From Ornithinibacillus californiensis (lineage in GTDB: Bacteria > Bacillota > Bacilli > Bacillales > Amphibacillaceae), in assembly GCF_001038485.1 (NCBI RefSeq), contig NZ_LDUE01000064.1:1-51845 (forward strand): 51,845 bases of DNA, given 5' to 3'. Under the pieces are notes generated by a model, which saw only the letters and a program-made list of their open reading frames with translations, was not told the origin of the DNA and ran no database searches. Below, one piece after another: positions 8,544 through 16,899 of this stretch; within the stretch, counting starts at the first letter, position 1; each line of letters starts with the position of its first letter. The position numbers were made by a program, and so were the translations under genes.

Positions 8544-10613
8544 TTGAGAAAGTCTAATGATGAGTACCTAAGCATAAGTGAAGCTGTAAAGTTAATAAAA
8601 CCTGATAGACGCAACATTGCTTATATCATTTCTAAAGGAGTATTTTCATCGCAAATAATGGTTTCTAAGAATTTGACTCTAATTCCCAGAAGATTATTAA
8701 AGCAGATTGAGGATTATTATGAAGAAAATAAGGCTCTCTTCGAAAAATACAATGAAAGTGATGAGCATATAAACGCGTTACTTATGTCTAGATATTTAGG
8801 CATTACCTTTGGTGAACTAATGAATCAAATTCAAGATGGAAAGTGGGAAGGAAAATATGTTAGTATCCCTAAAATCACCCCACCTGTCAAAAAAGATCAA
8901 AATCATTTTAACTACTTTTTTATTCGATCTTTGACCGTCGGAAATTATAAAACTATTAACGAGATATGTACAAAAAATATAGATATTATAGTGACTAGAG
9001 AAACAGTATTTAGATATGCAAGACAAGGATGGCTACCTCAACCTGATCATTTAAAGGGAACAAATTTATACGATGAGAAAGAAGTGCTGGCTGCATTACC
9101 TAAGATAAGAGGAAACCAAATATTAGCTGACAAGAATAAGATAAAGGAGAGTATAGTTTCAAGATATAGCCTTTTAAATAACAACCAAAAAAAAGCTATT
9201 GATAAATTTCTTAACTTTAGAAAAAATAATGGGATTATTGATTTTAATGGATTCCGTTCTAAAGATAATATTGCACACATAGATAAAACTCTTAAAAACA
9301 TGAAAGAGATAATCTCAAGTGCCTTTGTATTAATTATTAGTGGACGTTGTGGACTAGATGAGGAAGTTATTGTGAATAAAAGAATCAATAAAGATCTAAT
9401 AGATAGATTTGACCCAGATGTTTTCGACTTTCTTTCCATTACAGTAGACGATTATTTTTATTTATCCTCAAAGAGAAAGAAAGCGACTCTAAAGAATTAT
9501 TTATTAAACTTAAAACAATTCTATTATTACTATTTGCAACAACTAGAATTAGAAGCAGTCATAAGTGAAGAAAAGCATCGGGAGTTTTTAGCCTTGAATC
9601 TACGAGTTAAACAATTTTTAAATCAATTTCCTAGAGAGGGGGAAAAGTGGTTTACTCTCGATGAATCTAAAACAAAGAAGTCATTTCTTACACCCGAACA
9701 AATGATAAAAGTAAAAGATTTAATATTATCGGATCCCATTGCTAGAAATCCAATTAAAAATGCTGCCATATGGCAATTAGGATGTACTACTGGTTTAAGA
9801 CCAGAAGAAATGGTACTTGTCCGTATTGAGCATTTTCTATTAGATGAAAAAGGATTATTAAAACTAAATGATAGAGGTTGGGGAGTTTTAAGACTACCTG
9901 TTGAAGCATCCAAGCATGAAAATTCACCTTCTCATGTTGTTTTTGGAACCCCTATACCAAAAGACACCGTAGCATTAATTAATCAGTATTTACAAAAGCT
10001 TTATTCAAAACAAGGTTCTGCAAACAAACAGGGATATGGTTACCTTTTTAGACCAAATACTGGCTTTCCAGATATCCCTTATAACATAATTGTCAAAGAA
10101 TTCATTAATAGAATTAGACCTTTATTAGAATTTCTAAGCATTGAACAAAGAGAAAACTTTCTATTAAAATCATCTCGTCATTCTATGAATAACCTTATAT
10201 CTAAAACTTATTTACCTATACCGAGACTTAATGGAGAAATACAAAAAATAGCAGCACAATATCAAATGAGGCATAAACCTAAAGATTCAACAACTGGTGA
10301 TGATTATTACTCTGCATTAATCGGAGAAGATGATTTTTATAAGGTACTAGATTTAACAATTAATTTCCCGTGGAATCATGAGCAATTAGATTTATGGGAA
10401 ATAAAACAGGGACATAAAAAACCAAAAAATAATGAATCAGTTCCAGAAGCACCTACTTTAGAAGAGCAATCAAAAGAAAAATCTAATCGTGTTAATCAGA
10501 TAGAAAATCGTCTAGTAGAGTTAAAGACAAGACCAAAAACGATGAGTGTTAAAGAATGGGCTATTGAAGTTAATAAACTAAAAAGAGAGCAAAGCGCATT
10601 ACTTACGATATAA
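8544..10613 (+). CDS. Large tyrosine recombinase (689 aa)
   Basis: The C-terminal half has tyrosine-recombinase features: R419 in TTGLRPEEM, K457 as possible beta-hairpin lysine, R545 in KSSRH, H577 in MRHKP and Y588/Y589 in TTGDDYY. The residue expected to be His in HxxR is Lys (K542). The N-terminal about 200 residues, absent from ordinary integrases, contain two excisionase/MerR-like segments (LSISEAVKLI, and TVFRYARQGWLP). A core-binding segment lies near 290-370. The start is a TTG preceded by ACGGAGG at seven bases. It is followed 16 bp later by an excisionase-like gene, so the two probably form one module. Size and architecture suggest a transposon- or plasmid-type recombinase rather than a phage integrase. 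Confidence 0.8.
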   Translation: MRKSNDEYLSISEAVKLIKPDRRNIAYIISKGVFSSQIMVSKNLTLIPRRLLKQIEDYYEENKALFEKYNESDEHINALLMSRYLGITFGELMNQIQDGKWEGKYVSIPKITPPVKKDQNHFNYFFIRSLTVGNYKTINEICTKNIDIIVTRETVFRYARQGWLPQPDHLKGTNLYDEKEVLAALPKIRGNQILADKNKIKESIVSRYSLLNNNQKKAIDKFLNFRKNNGIIDFNGFRSKDNIAHIDKTLKNMKEIISSAFVLIISGRCGLDEEVIVNKRINKDLIDRFDPDVFDFLSITVDDYFYLSSKRKKATLKNYLLNLKQFYYYYLQQLELEAVISEEKHREFLALNLRVKQFLNQFPREGEKWFTLDESKTKKSFLTPEQMIKVKDLILSDPIARNPIKNAAIWQLGCTTGLRPEEMVLVRIEHFLLDEKGLLKLNDRGWGVLRLPVEASKHENSPSHVVFGTPIPKDTVALINQYLQKLYSKQGSANKQGYGYLFRPNTGFPDIPYNIIVKEFINRIRPLLEFLSIEQRENFLLKSSRHSMNNLISKTYLPIPRLNGEIQKIAAQYQMRHKPKDSTTGDDYYSALIGEDDFYKVLDLTINFPWNHEQLDLWEIKQGHKKPKNNESVPEAPTLEEQSKEKSNRVNQIENRLVELKTRPKTMSVKEWAIEVNKLKREQSALLTI

Positions 10614-10629
10614 GGCGGGGAATTAATCA

Positions 10630-10920
10630 ATGAATACAAATACAAATGATGACAAACACCTAACCAATAATTCAATTGAATATAAAGAGACAAATTTGCC
10701 AAGAATATTTGAACTTTTGGATGACGATTTATTTTTGACACCAAAAGATATTAGTGAACTAATAGGAGTACATCCTGAAACTGTACGAAGATGGTGTCGT
10801 AATAAGAAGTTACGGATAATTGCTCCAGCTGGACATTATAAAATACTTGGAAAAGATCTTAAAGAATTTTTATTTCGGTGGTATTTTAATAAAAACCAAA
10901 ACGATAGAGAGACCTCGTGA
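10630..10920 (+). CDS. Excisionase-like helix-turn-helix protein
   Basis: A 96-aa protein with a MerR/HTH_17-type DNA-binding domain at about residues 38-88 (LTPKDISELIGVHPETVRRW). It lies 16 bp after the large recombinase and has a GGCGGGG upstream signal, so it is probably its recombination directionality factor or regulator. It is clearly related to the protein encoded at 11296-11535, which shares VRRWCR followed by a KL motif. The N-terminal about 35 residues are polar and not recognised. Confidence 0.75.
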   Translation: MNTNTNDDKHLTNNSIEYKETNLPRIFELLDDDLFLTPKDISELIGVHPETVRRWCRNKKLRIIAPAGHYKILGKDLKEFLFRWYFNKNQNDRETS

Positions 10921-10940
10921 ACATTCTACGAGGTCTTCTT
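10911..10940. terminator. Bidirectional terminator overlapping two stop codons
   Basis: GACCTCGT (10911-10918) pairs with ACGAGGTC (10928-10935) with a nine-base loop and pyrimidine-rich tails. It spans the 3' ends of the two convergent small genes, which are five bases apart. Confidence 0.7.
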
Positions 10941-11294
10941 CTCATAATACTGCAATAATTCATTGATTTTACATTCAATATTACTTAACCTATCTGTCAT
11001 TTCTGGGGATTGCTTGATTAGATTTTGCATCATATTATTAATCTTCTTTTTCTCCCTTTTTGGATTATACACTTTTGCCTTTAAAATATGGCCGTTACTA
11101 AGAAATCTAATAAGACTTAGTAGATTTCCATTATTATTACAATGGGAGCATTTCCAATTCGTTGTATTTGAACACATTTTAACCTCATTTAAACACTCGA
11201 AGCAAGGAATGATAATAACCTGCTCCTTGGAACTATAAATATAATCCACCTTTTGTTCTTTAAAAAATGATAGAATGGCATTTTCCTTTCCCAT
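10926..11294 (-). CDS. Small zinc-finger protein, primase-like CHC2-type motif
   Basis: A 122-aa protein. Residues about 30-66 show a four-cysteine pattern, PCFEC then WKCSHC, followed by GNLLSLI. This resembles the zinc ribbon at the front of DnaG/CHC2 primases, but no primase catalytic domain follows. The rest is helical, lysine-rich and ends in a possible coiled coil. It sits one base before the end of the excisionase-like gene at 11296-11535 on the same strand, so the two are a probable operon. A DNA-binding accessory role in the recombinase module is inferred. Confidence 0.6.
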   Translation of the reverse strand: MGKENAILSFFKEQKVDYIYSSKEQVIIIPCFECLNEVKMCSNTTNWKCSHCNNNGNLLSLIRFLSNGHILKAKVYNPKREKKKINNMMQNLIKQSPEMTDRLSNIECKINELLQYYEKKTS

Positions 11295-11295
11295 T

Positions 11296-11535
11296 TTAAC
11301 GCTCCCAACTTGGTATTACTTTTGCCCGCTTCATAAAGTTTTTAAAATCTTCCCCAACAATAATATACTTATTTCCAAAATTATATGATGGTAGTTTTCC
11401 TTGTCTACACCATCTTCTCACGCTTTCAACATGCATATTAATCAAATTTGCTATATCTTCTGGTTGCAAGATTTCTTCATCTGTTATCTTAAAAATATCA
11501 TGTATATCATAATTGGTTAATTGATTCTTAGACAT
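11296..11535 (-). CDS. Second excisionase-like helix-turn-helix protein
   Basis: A 79-aa protein starting at the ATG at 11535, chosen because AAAGGAG lies eight bases upstream; an upstream ATG at 11556 overlaps that signal. The HTH_17-type domain (LQPEDIANLINMHVESVRRW) is paralogous to that of the protein at 10630-10920. It is transcribed divergently from the winged-helix gene at 11935 and ahead of the zinc-finger gene. Confidence 0.75.
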   Translation of the reverse strand: MSKNQLTNYDIHDIFKITDEEILQPEDIANLINMHVESVRRWCRQGKLPSYNFGNKYIIVGEDFKNFMKRAKVIPSWER

Positions 11536-11556
11536 ATCACCCACTCCTTTCAACAT

Positions 11557-11934
11557 TAGACATTTTAGACAAAATAGATAGTTATTATACTTTACTCACT
11601 TACAACTCAATATTTAAATTTCCGAATGAAAAAGGTACAATATAAGAACAGCTTTACAGATGTTTAACGATTTAAAATGCACTCGATAAAGTATGCATTG
11701 CAAGGGAAAAATCAAATCTATAAACTATATCAAAAAAGATTTAAGACTAGAAAAAAATCTATTATTGATATATACTAGTATTAGTTTCTTAAAATAATAT
11801 TAAAAAATAACTAGCAAAAGATAAAATTAAATAATATAAAGGGAAAACCCCAAATCTTAAATAAGTCTTTGGAACTACAAAGGCGTATTTAGATTTGGGG
11901 TTTTCTTTTTGTGTAATTTTACGGAGGACAAATC
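11557..11934. promoter_or_regulatory. Divergent control region
   Basis: AT-rich sequence between the second excisionase-like gene and the winged-helix gene. The only strong structure is the hairpin at 11844-11910. No gene is seen. Confidence 0.5.
11844..11910 (+). promoter_or_regulatory. Terminator-like leader hairpin (candidate attenuator)
   Basis: AAAACCCCAAATCTTAAAT (11844-11862) pairs almost perfectly with ATTTAGATTTGGGGTTTT (11887-11904), with one bulged T, and is followed by CTTTTTG. It ends only about 25 bases before the ATG of the next gene and its ribosome binding site. This is either a terminator in the 5' leader (attenuation, as in some plasmid rep genes) or the terminator of an upstream unit. 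Confidence 0.6.
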
Positions 11935-13341
11935 ATGACAATGTTAAATCGAGAAGTGTTAAAACAACAAAAGGTACTAAAACTACTATCATCTGTTTCT
12001 CTACGTCTAATTCCTTACTTAGCAGGTAATACAGATTTAGATGGACGTATTAACGTTACAAAAGAACAAATTGAAGAAGCGAATATTATGACTCCACGCT
12101 TGATCAATGAAGCACTAAACAAATTGGAAAGTGTTGGATTGATTCATAAAGATGCAGATGGATATTTATATAGTAATCTTAATACTATCTCAAAAGCTGA
12201 TAACCACAGCTTTCACTATATTAATATATATAATTTCTTTCAATCTAGTGAATTTAAAAAGACATATAAAAGACAATTACTTTTTCTGTACTATATTTTA
12301 ACAGCGAAGTTACCCGGTACAGAGCATTCCGTGGCGTTGGAACACCTTTATCAAAATCGCTCTAATGCAAAAAATGTAAAGTTAAGCTTCTTTATAAGCT
12401 TCGAAGATATGATGAATAACCTTTTAGAATTAATAGAAAAAGGCTTATTTGAGGTGCGGCTTGGAAATAGCAGTGAGGTGATCAATAAGGATACTAAAAC
12501 AATTAAAGATAGATTATATACTTTCGCCGGCAAAAAAGGTAAAAGAAAGCAGCGTATAAGTCATAAGGAAGAAAAACATAAAATCATTCATATCCGTATC
12601 TCAAAGGATTTAGTTACAAAAGATAAGATTTGTGATATTTACGATATGACAAGATTGTCAACTTTACAGGATTTAAAATCTATCGCAAAAGAATATGGCT
12701 GCAGTTTAGATAGTTTTGATGTAAAAGTACTTGAAAAAGTTCATATGGTAAAAGCGAAAATATATAAAGAATTTGGGAATGTGGGAATACAATTATATCG
12801 TGACAGTTTAAAGGAATTTTTCAGTAATAGAAGCCATGCCTTTCAATATTTAATGGAAAATGGTGAATTTGCTAATACAATTAAAAACTATTATGTAATT
12901 CCTAGAGTTGAAGAAAAAATAAGGGCATTTTTTGATCAAGTGACAAATGAATATGTTAATGAAGTAAATACTCTTCCATATCAATCTTTAAACTTAAAAC
13001 ATGCTCTTAAAGACAGTAAATCACTTGTTTCTTACATTACCGAAGAATCATTTAATGACAACCTTATCTTATTAGATCGTGAATTTGAAGCGGCAAATAG
13101 TTTCATATATGAACAAATAACTCAGCTAGACAAGACATGGTATGAATTTAAAGAAAAAGTGGAGAAAATCTTTAGAGATGAGGCTGAAACTCATGGTAAT
13201 AGTCGGAATAAAGTAGTTTATCTTGCCATACAAAAGAAATTATCACAAAAAGAGCGTGATACAGTTTCTAAAGCCAATCAAAACAATAAATCCCATAGAG
13301 AACTACTACTCTATAATCCTTATAAAACAATTAGCTATTGA
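11935..13341 (+). CDS. Winged-helix protein, possible replication initiator
   Basis: A 468-aa basic protein preceded by an excellent ribosome binding site (ACGGAGGACAAATC). Residues about 30-90 read as a winged helix (INVTKEQIEEANIMTPRLIN, then ALNKLESVGLIHKD, then a wing). The middle and C-terminus are long, helical and unrecognised. Plasmid Rep proteins often have this kind of N-terminus, and the leader hairpin upstream would fit copy-number attenuation, but I recognise no Rep signature. It may alternatively be a regulator of the recombinase module. Confidence 0.45.
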   Translation: MTMLNREVLKQQKVLKLLSSVSLRLIPYLAGNTDLDGRINVTKEQIEEANIMTPRLINEALNKLESVGLIHKDADGYLYSNLNTISKADNHSFHYINIYNFFQSSEFKKTYKRQLLFLYYILTAKLPGTEHSVALEHLYQNRSNAKNVKLSFFISFEDMMNNLLELIEKGLFEVRLGNSSEVINKDTKTIKDRLYTFAGKKGKRKQRISHKEEKHKIIHIRISKDLVTKDKICDIYDMTRLSTLQDLKSIAKEYGCSLDSFDVKVLEKVHMVKAKIYKEFGNVGIQLYRDSLKEFFSNRSHAFQYLMENGEFANTIKNYYVIPRVEEKIRAFFDQVTNEYVNEVNTLPYQSLNLKHALKDSKSLVSYITEESFNDNLILLDREFEAANSFIYEQITQLDKTWYEFKEKVEKIFRDEAETHGNSRNKVVYLAIQKKLSQKERDTVSKANQNNKSHRELLLYNPYKTISY

Positions 13342-13896
13342 TCTAAGGCTTTTTTAAGTATGATTTATTTTTAAGACCTTCGCTTTCGAAAACTTGGATC
13401 AATACTTTTTTAAAACAACAAAATAAAAATTCTGCCTTTCTGCCCACATGGAGAAAGGTTATTTGTCATGCCTAGTTTTTCTATTATAAATTTTTATAAA
13501 GTGGATTCTCGTAATTTACTTGCTACTGCATGTGTTTCACCTTCAATAAGTGAATGAAATTCATAAAAAGTCCCAGTTTATATTAGGAAAATTATATAGT
13601 ATCTATTAAACTTTTATATTTTACCGGTATCTTTCACTTTAGACTAGAAAATAGTATAATTTCAACGCACGTTTTATAGTTTACCTGAAATTAATTTTCA
13701 AACATCCCACTAAAAACATTGCTGTGTAAAGGATTCTTAAAGGTTTTCATGTTCACTAATGAATCATATTATGATTTAGATTACTAATCTATTATTATCC
13801 TTACTATTTATCTTAATATATTGGTAAAAATAAAATGATCATTTGATTAATAATTAAATCAAACTATAATGTAAACATCAGGTGAAGCTAACTTCT
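13342..13896. other. Gene-free AT-rich spacer
   Basis: I find no coding sequence. A weak hairpin near 13435-13460 (CCTTTCT with AGAAAGG) followed by TTATTT may terminate the upstream gene. The rest shows no recognisable structure. Confidence 0.5.
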
Positions 13897-14481
13897 TTAC
13901 CGTATGATTTTAGAATCATGCATTAGCACTTCTTCTCGCTTCATTTTAATTTCATTTCCAAAGATACGGAGAATGGAGTAGCAAGCCTCCCTTGCTTTCT
14001 GCATTTTAGATTCTTTTTCTACATATGACACCATCATGTCGATATTATCATCACTTTCTGGTAAAACATTTGTTGCTTCTTGTTGATAACGATAAAGAAT
14101 GCTTTGGATGAACTTGATTCGATAATGTTCTTTCTCTCCGTTAATAAGATCATGGATATCTTCTGCTTCATGAATCTCACGAAGAAATTGTTGAAATGCT
14201 ATTGTTTCTTCTTCATTCAAATGAATGTAAGGAAGTTGGAAACGTCTATTTTCTGTTACAAGATTCTCGAATCCTTCCGAAGAGAGATTGGTAATGTCCA
14301 TAATTTCTTTCTTATTTAATCCGTATTCAATTAACTTTCCTACTGTTCCAATTAAAGAAAGGCTCTGCTTTTCTTCTTTTTGAATGGATTGAGTTAGTTT
14401 TTGTAGTAATTGATTTTGTTGTTTAGTGGTTGTTTCTAGTTCTTCAATATAATTATTAATATTATTATTGAAATAGTGCAT
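13897..14481 (-). CDS. Unknown coiled-coil protein
   Basis: About 194 aa from the ATG at 14481, chosen because AAGAGGTG lies six bases upstream; the frame stays open to 14538, where no ribosome binding site is visible. Residues about 10-45 look like a coiled coil (IEELETTTKQQNQLLQKL). A helix-turn-helix-like stretch follows (LIEYGLNKKEIMDITNL). The C-terminus is charged and helical. I do not recognise a family. It might be a regulator. Confidence 0.5.
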   Translation of the reverse strand: MHYFNNNINNYIEELETTTKQQNQLLQKLTQSIQKEEKQSLSLIGTVGKLIEYGLNKKEIMDITNLSSEGFENLVTENRRFQLPYIHLNEEETIAFQQFLREIHEAEDIHDLINGEKEHYRIKFIQSILYRYQQEATNVLPESDDNIDMMVSYVEKESKMQKAREACYSILRIFGNEIKMKREEVLMHDSKIIR

Positions 14482-14620
14482 ATGATTCACCTCTTTTAAG
14501 TAGCAGGAAGTCTGATTTACAATTTCAACATTATTCATTGCATCCGTCTGTGAAGGGATAATATTGTTCTTTTACAAATCTTTCTACCCAAAGCTAATTT
14601 TTAGCCAACCAAATATATAG

Positions 14621-14833
14621 TTATTTCTCCTTGTCTTTAAACCACTTGTCCCATAATTCATGAAAGACGAAGTTGTGTTTAATCATAACTGCATAACCAA
14701 AGGCTAAGCCTGCAATAGTAAATGGATGAATGGGTTGGCTAAAAATCAGATTAACAATAACCATATATGTTACACCAATATTAAGACTAATGGCTAGTGT
14801 ATTTATATAAAACAGTACTTTAAAGAAGTCCAT
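14621..14833 (-). CDS. Small two-helix membrane protein
   Basis: A 70-aa protein with hydrophobic segments at about residues 5-30 and 36-52 and a charged C-terminus (WDKWFKDKEK). AAAAGGAG lies eight bases before the ATG. The function is unknown. It might pair with the adjacent unknown gene at 13897 on the same strand. Confidence 0.55.
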   Translation of the reverse strand: MDFFKVLFYINTLAISLNIGVTYMVIVNLIFSQPIHPFTIAGLAFGYAVMIKHNFVFHELWDKWFKDKEK

Positions 14834-14945
14834 ATCTTAACTCCTTTTATATATAGCAGTCGTTGTTTCATCCTTTAAATTAATTTAAAATTCGTATACC
14901 ATTATGTGATGAATAGAAGAAGAATATACCAACAATTTATGGATT

Positions 14946-14966
14946 AATTTGATAAAGTATCAAATT
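14946..14966. promoter_or_regulatory. Perfect 9-bp palindrome, candidate operator
   Basis: AATTTGATA-AAG-TATCAAATT is a perfect inverted repeat with a three-base spacer. It lies between two divergent small genes, about 100 bases before the one at 15068. The regulator is unknown. Confidence 0.4.
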
Positions 14967-15067
14967 GTTTATATTTCTAAATGACTTTTTGAACTTATAC
15001 AATAAATCCTGTTGCGTATGCATGATATACTAGGAAGTAAAATAGTAACATGACAAGGGGATACGTG

Positions 15068-15259
15068 GTGAAAAAATTAAAGACAAATCGTATTCGTTGT
15101 AAACATTGCGGAACTGTGATTGAGTCTAAAAACACATACGATTTTATTAGGTGTGATTGCGGAAAGGTAGCGGTTGATGGTGGGCTTGAATATCCAAAAC
15201 GTGTATATCCCGCTGGACGTGCAGAAGACCATTATGAAGACTTATCCGAATTTGACTAA
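15068..15259 (+). CDS. Zinc-ribbon protein of DUF7695 type
   Basis: About 63 aa from a GTG at 15068, with AAGGGG seven bases upstream; an in-frame ATG at 15050 is less well placed. The sequence has CKHC (IRCKHCGTVIES) and a second CDC pair (FIRCDCGKVAVDGGL), which should bind zinc. The pattern, RCKxCGxxIES then CxCGxxxVDGG, is that of a small family common in Bacillaceae and annotated DUF7695. An extended -10 (TGATATACT) sits upstream. The function is unknown. Confidence 0.65.
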   Translation: MKKLKTNRIRCKHCGTVIESKNTYDFIRCDCGKVAVDGGLEYPKRVYPAGRAEDHYEDLSEFD

Positions 15260-15262
15260 GTA

Positions 15263-15326
15263 GAAAAATCCAGCACTTTAATTAGTACTGGATTTTTTCA
15301 ATTTAATGCCCTTGTTGCAATTCATA
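15263..15326. terminator. Bidirectional terminator, near copy of 4913-4975
   Basis: GAAAAATCCAG pairs with CTGGATTTTTTC just after the zinc-ribbon gene, with convergent transcription from the right. The hairpin plus about 25 flanking bases closely match those at 4913-4975, in the same orientation. Confidence 0.7.
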
Positions 15327-15419
15327 CGACATTAACTATTATATCCGACTATACAAAACTTAATCTGCATATCGTAAGCGTCAAATGTATATACCCAATT
15401 CTTACAATTTCTTATGTAA

Positions 15420-16088
15420 CTAATCTATAAGCAACTTCAAAAAGTATCCTTCATTAGTTTGGTCCCAATTAAATGAGTAGTCATTCTTTAACCTAATAGG
15501 TGGACCATGAGGTGTTTCTGTTCTATATACTAATTCTGTATTAGCACTATAAGTCTTCCCATCTCTCATATCAAAATCCTTCGTTAAATCAGAATAACTT
15601 TCTTTACTAAAATAGTGTGTGTGATCTGTGCCTAAAATGAAGACACCAAAGTTATATTGGCGAGAGGATACATATCCTTCCAAGTTAACAAGATCTATAA
15701 ATGCATCATATCGATTATTTGGTTCCCGATGATTTGATTTTTGAAAGTATTTTAATTCTATTGCACAAGAAGTTTTACTCGCAGGTTGCAAACGATCCTC
15801 TAACGCTATTGTTATATCAATATTTGCCTTTTTCGACTTACTTTTGGCTAATTCAATTTCGGATATAAAAGGTGTTTCTAATTTAATCGTAAACAAATCA
15901 TTTGGAGAAAACTGGTGCAGTTCACCTATTACTTTTAATATGTATGAAAATTGCAATTGAAATGAAGCCTCATTATCAATAGTAATTCTACCATTTGAAA
16001 TCTGTGCTAATAGTATGCTATAACTTCTCTCAACTATTTCCTTTAGTTTTTCTTTGTAACTCATAGTAATGAGATCAGGTGATTGCAT
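15420..16088 (-). CDS. Possible PD-(D/E)XK nuclease-fold protein beside type I RM operon
   Basis: A 222-aa protein with GTAGGAGGAATT before its ATG, a strong start. D91 in ANIDITIAL and E111/K113 in CAIELKYF fit the D...ExK core of PD-(D/E)XK nucleases, spaced about 20 residues on adjacent strands. I do not recognise a named family. It lies downstream of the hsd operon but is separated from it by a terminator at 16136-16163, so it probably has its own promoter. A defence-related role is inferred from its position only. Confidence 0.5.
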   Translation of the reverse strand: MQSPDLITMSYKEKLKEIVERSYSILLAQISNGRITIDNEASFQLQFSYILKVIGELHQFSPNDLFTIKLETPFISEIELAKSKSKKANIDITIALEDRLQPASKTSCAIELKYFQKSNHREPNNRYDAFIDLVNLEGYVSSRQYNFGVFILGTDHTHYFSKESYSDLTKDFDMRDGKTYSANTELVYRTETPHGPPIRLKNDYSFNWDQTNEGYFLKLLID

Positions 16089-16135
16089 AATTCCTCCTAC
16101 CTTTCACTCCAAATTCATTATAAAAATTAATATTA

Positions 16136-16163
16136 ATAGGGTTTCCATCTTTTAGGAAACCCT
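16136..16163 (-). terminator. Terminator of the hsd operon
   Basis: AGGGTTTCC and GGAAACCCT form a stem just after the stop of the metallopeptidase gene, followed on the reverse strand by a T-rich tail. Confidence 0.7.
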
Positions 16164-16170
16164 CAACAAA

Positions 16171-16887
16171 TTATAAATCCATCCTAACCCCAAAATTCTT
16201 CAACCATTCCTTCCTTCTCTCATAATCCGGCATGACAGAAGAAAGTAGATCCCAAAATTCTTGTGAATGGTTCGGATGATACATATGGCACATCTCATGG
16301 ACAACAATATAGTCAATCACGTGAGAAGGTGCCATTACACAACGCCAATTAAATAACAGTTCATTCTTAGAAGTGCAACTCGCCCAACGTTTATGTTGTT
16401 CCTTTACTTTTATTCCATTGGGCTTTTTCTTAAATAGATGCTGAAAATAACTAACTTTTTCTGATACTTTCTCAAGAGTCTTTTCTCTGTACCACTTCTC
16501 TAATGCTGCTCTTAATTGGTCTTGATTCATATTGGGCGTGGTTATATAGAATTTCCCTTGAAAGAGTTTCACATTTGGTTCCTTAATGTTCTCATCCTTA
16601 ATAAGTTGCAAAGAATAATTACGTCCGAGATACATAAAGGATTCTCCATTTACTAGTTCTCTATTAATTTTTTGATACTCCATATCCTTAAATAGAAATA
16701 ACTTTTGTACAATCCATTGTGCTTTCTTTTTCACCTTTTGGTCTATCATTTCTACAGTTGTATCTAAGGGGACCACTACATTTACAATGTTTGGTGGTTC
16801 AACACTAATCTCCATAGACTTGCGTTTACGAAACTCTACTGAAAATTCAATTGTCCTTGTACCATATTCAATAGAACGAATCATCAT
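16171..16887 (-). CDS. YgjP-type M48-like metallopeptidase of type I RM operon
   Basis: A 238-aa protein with RWASC (about 167-171), LLFNWRCVMAP, then HEMCH at 197-201 and a third His near 207 (PNHSQEFW). This matches YgjP/DUF45 zinc metallopeptidases, which are often encoded within type I restriction loci, though their exact role there is unsettled. It begins 12 bp after hsdR stops and is surely co-transcribed. The catalytic motif is intact. Confidence 0.9.
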   Translation of the reverse strand: MMIRSIEYGTRTIEFSVEFRKRKSMEISVEPPNIVNVVVPLDTTVEMIDQKVKKKAQWIVQKLFLFKDMEYQKINRELVNGESFMYLGRNYSLQLIKDENIKEPNVKLFQGKFYITTPNMNQDQLRAALEKWYREKTLEKVSEKVSYFQHLFKKKPNGIKVKEQHKRWASCTSKNELLFNWRCVMAPSHVIDYIVVHEMCHMYHPNHSQEFWDLLSSVMPDYERRKEWLKNFGVRMDL

Positions 16888-16899
16888 ATTCCCAACCTC

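Noticed and set aside
9047-9439. 130-aa frame opposite the large recombinase
   Set aside because: It is an antisense shadow without a ribosome binding site.
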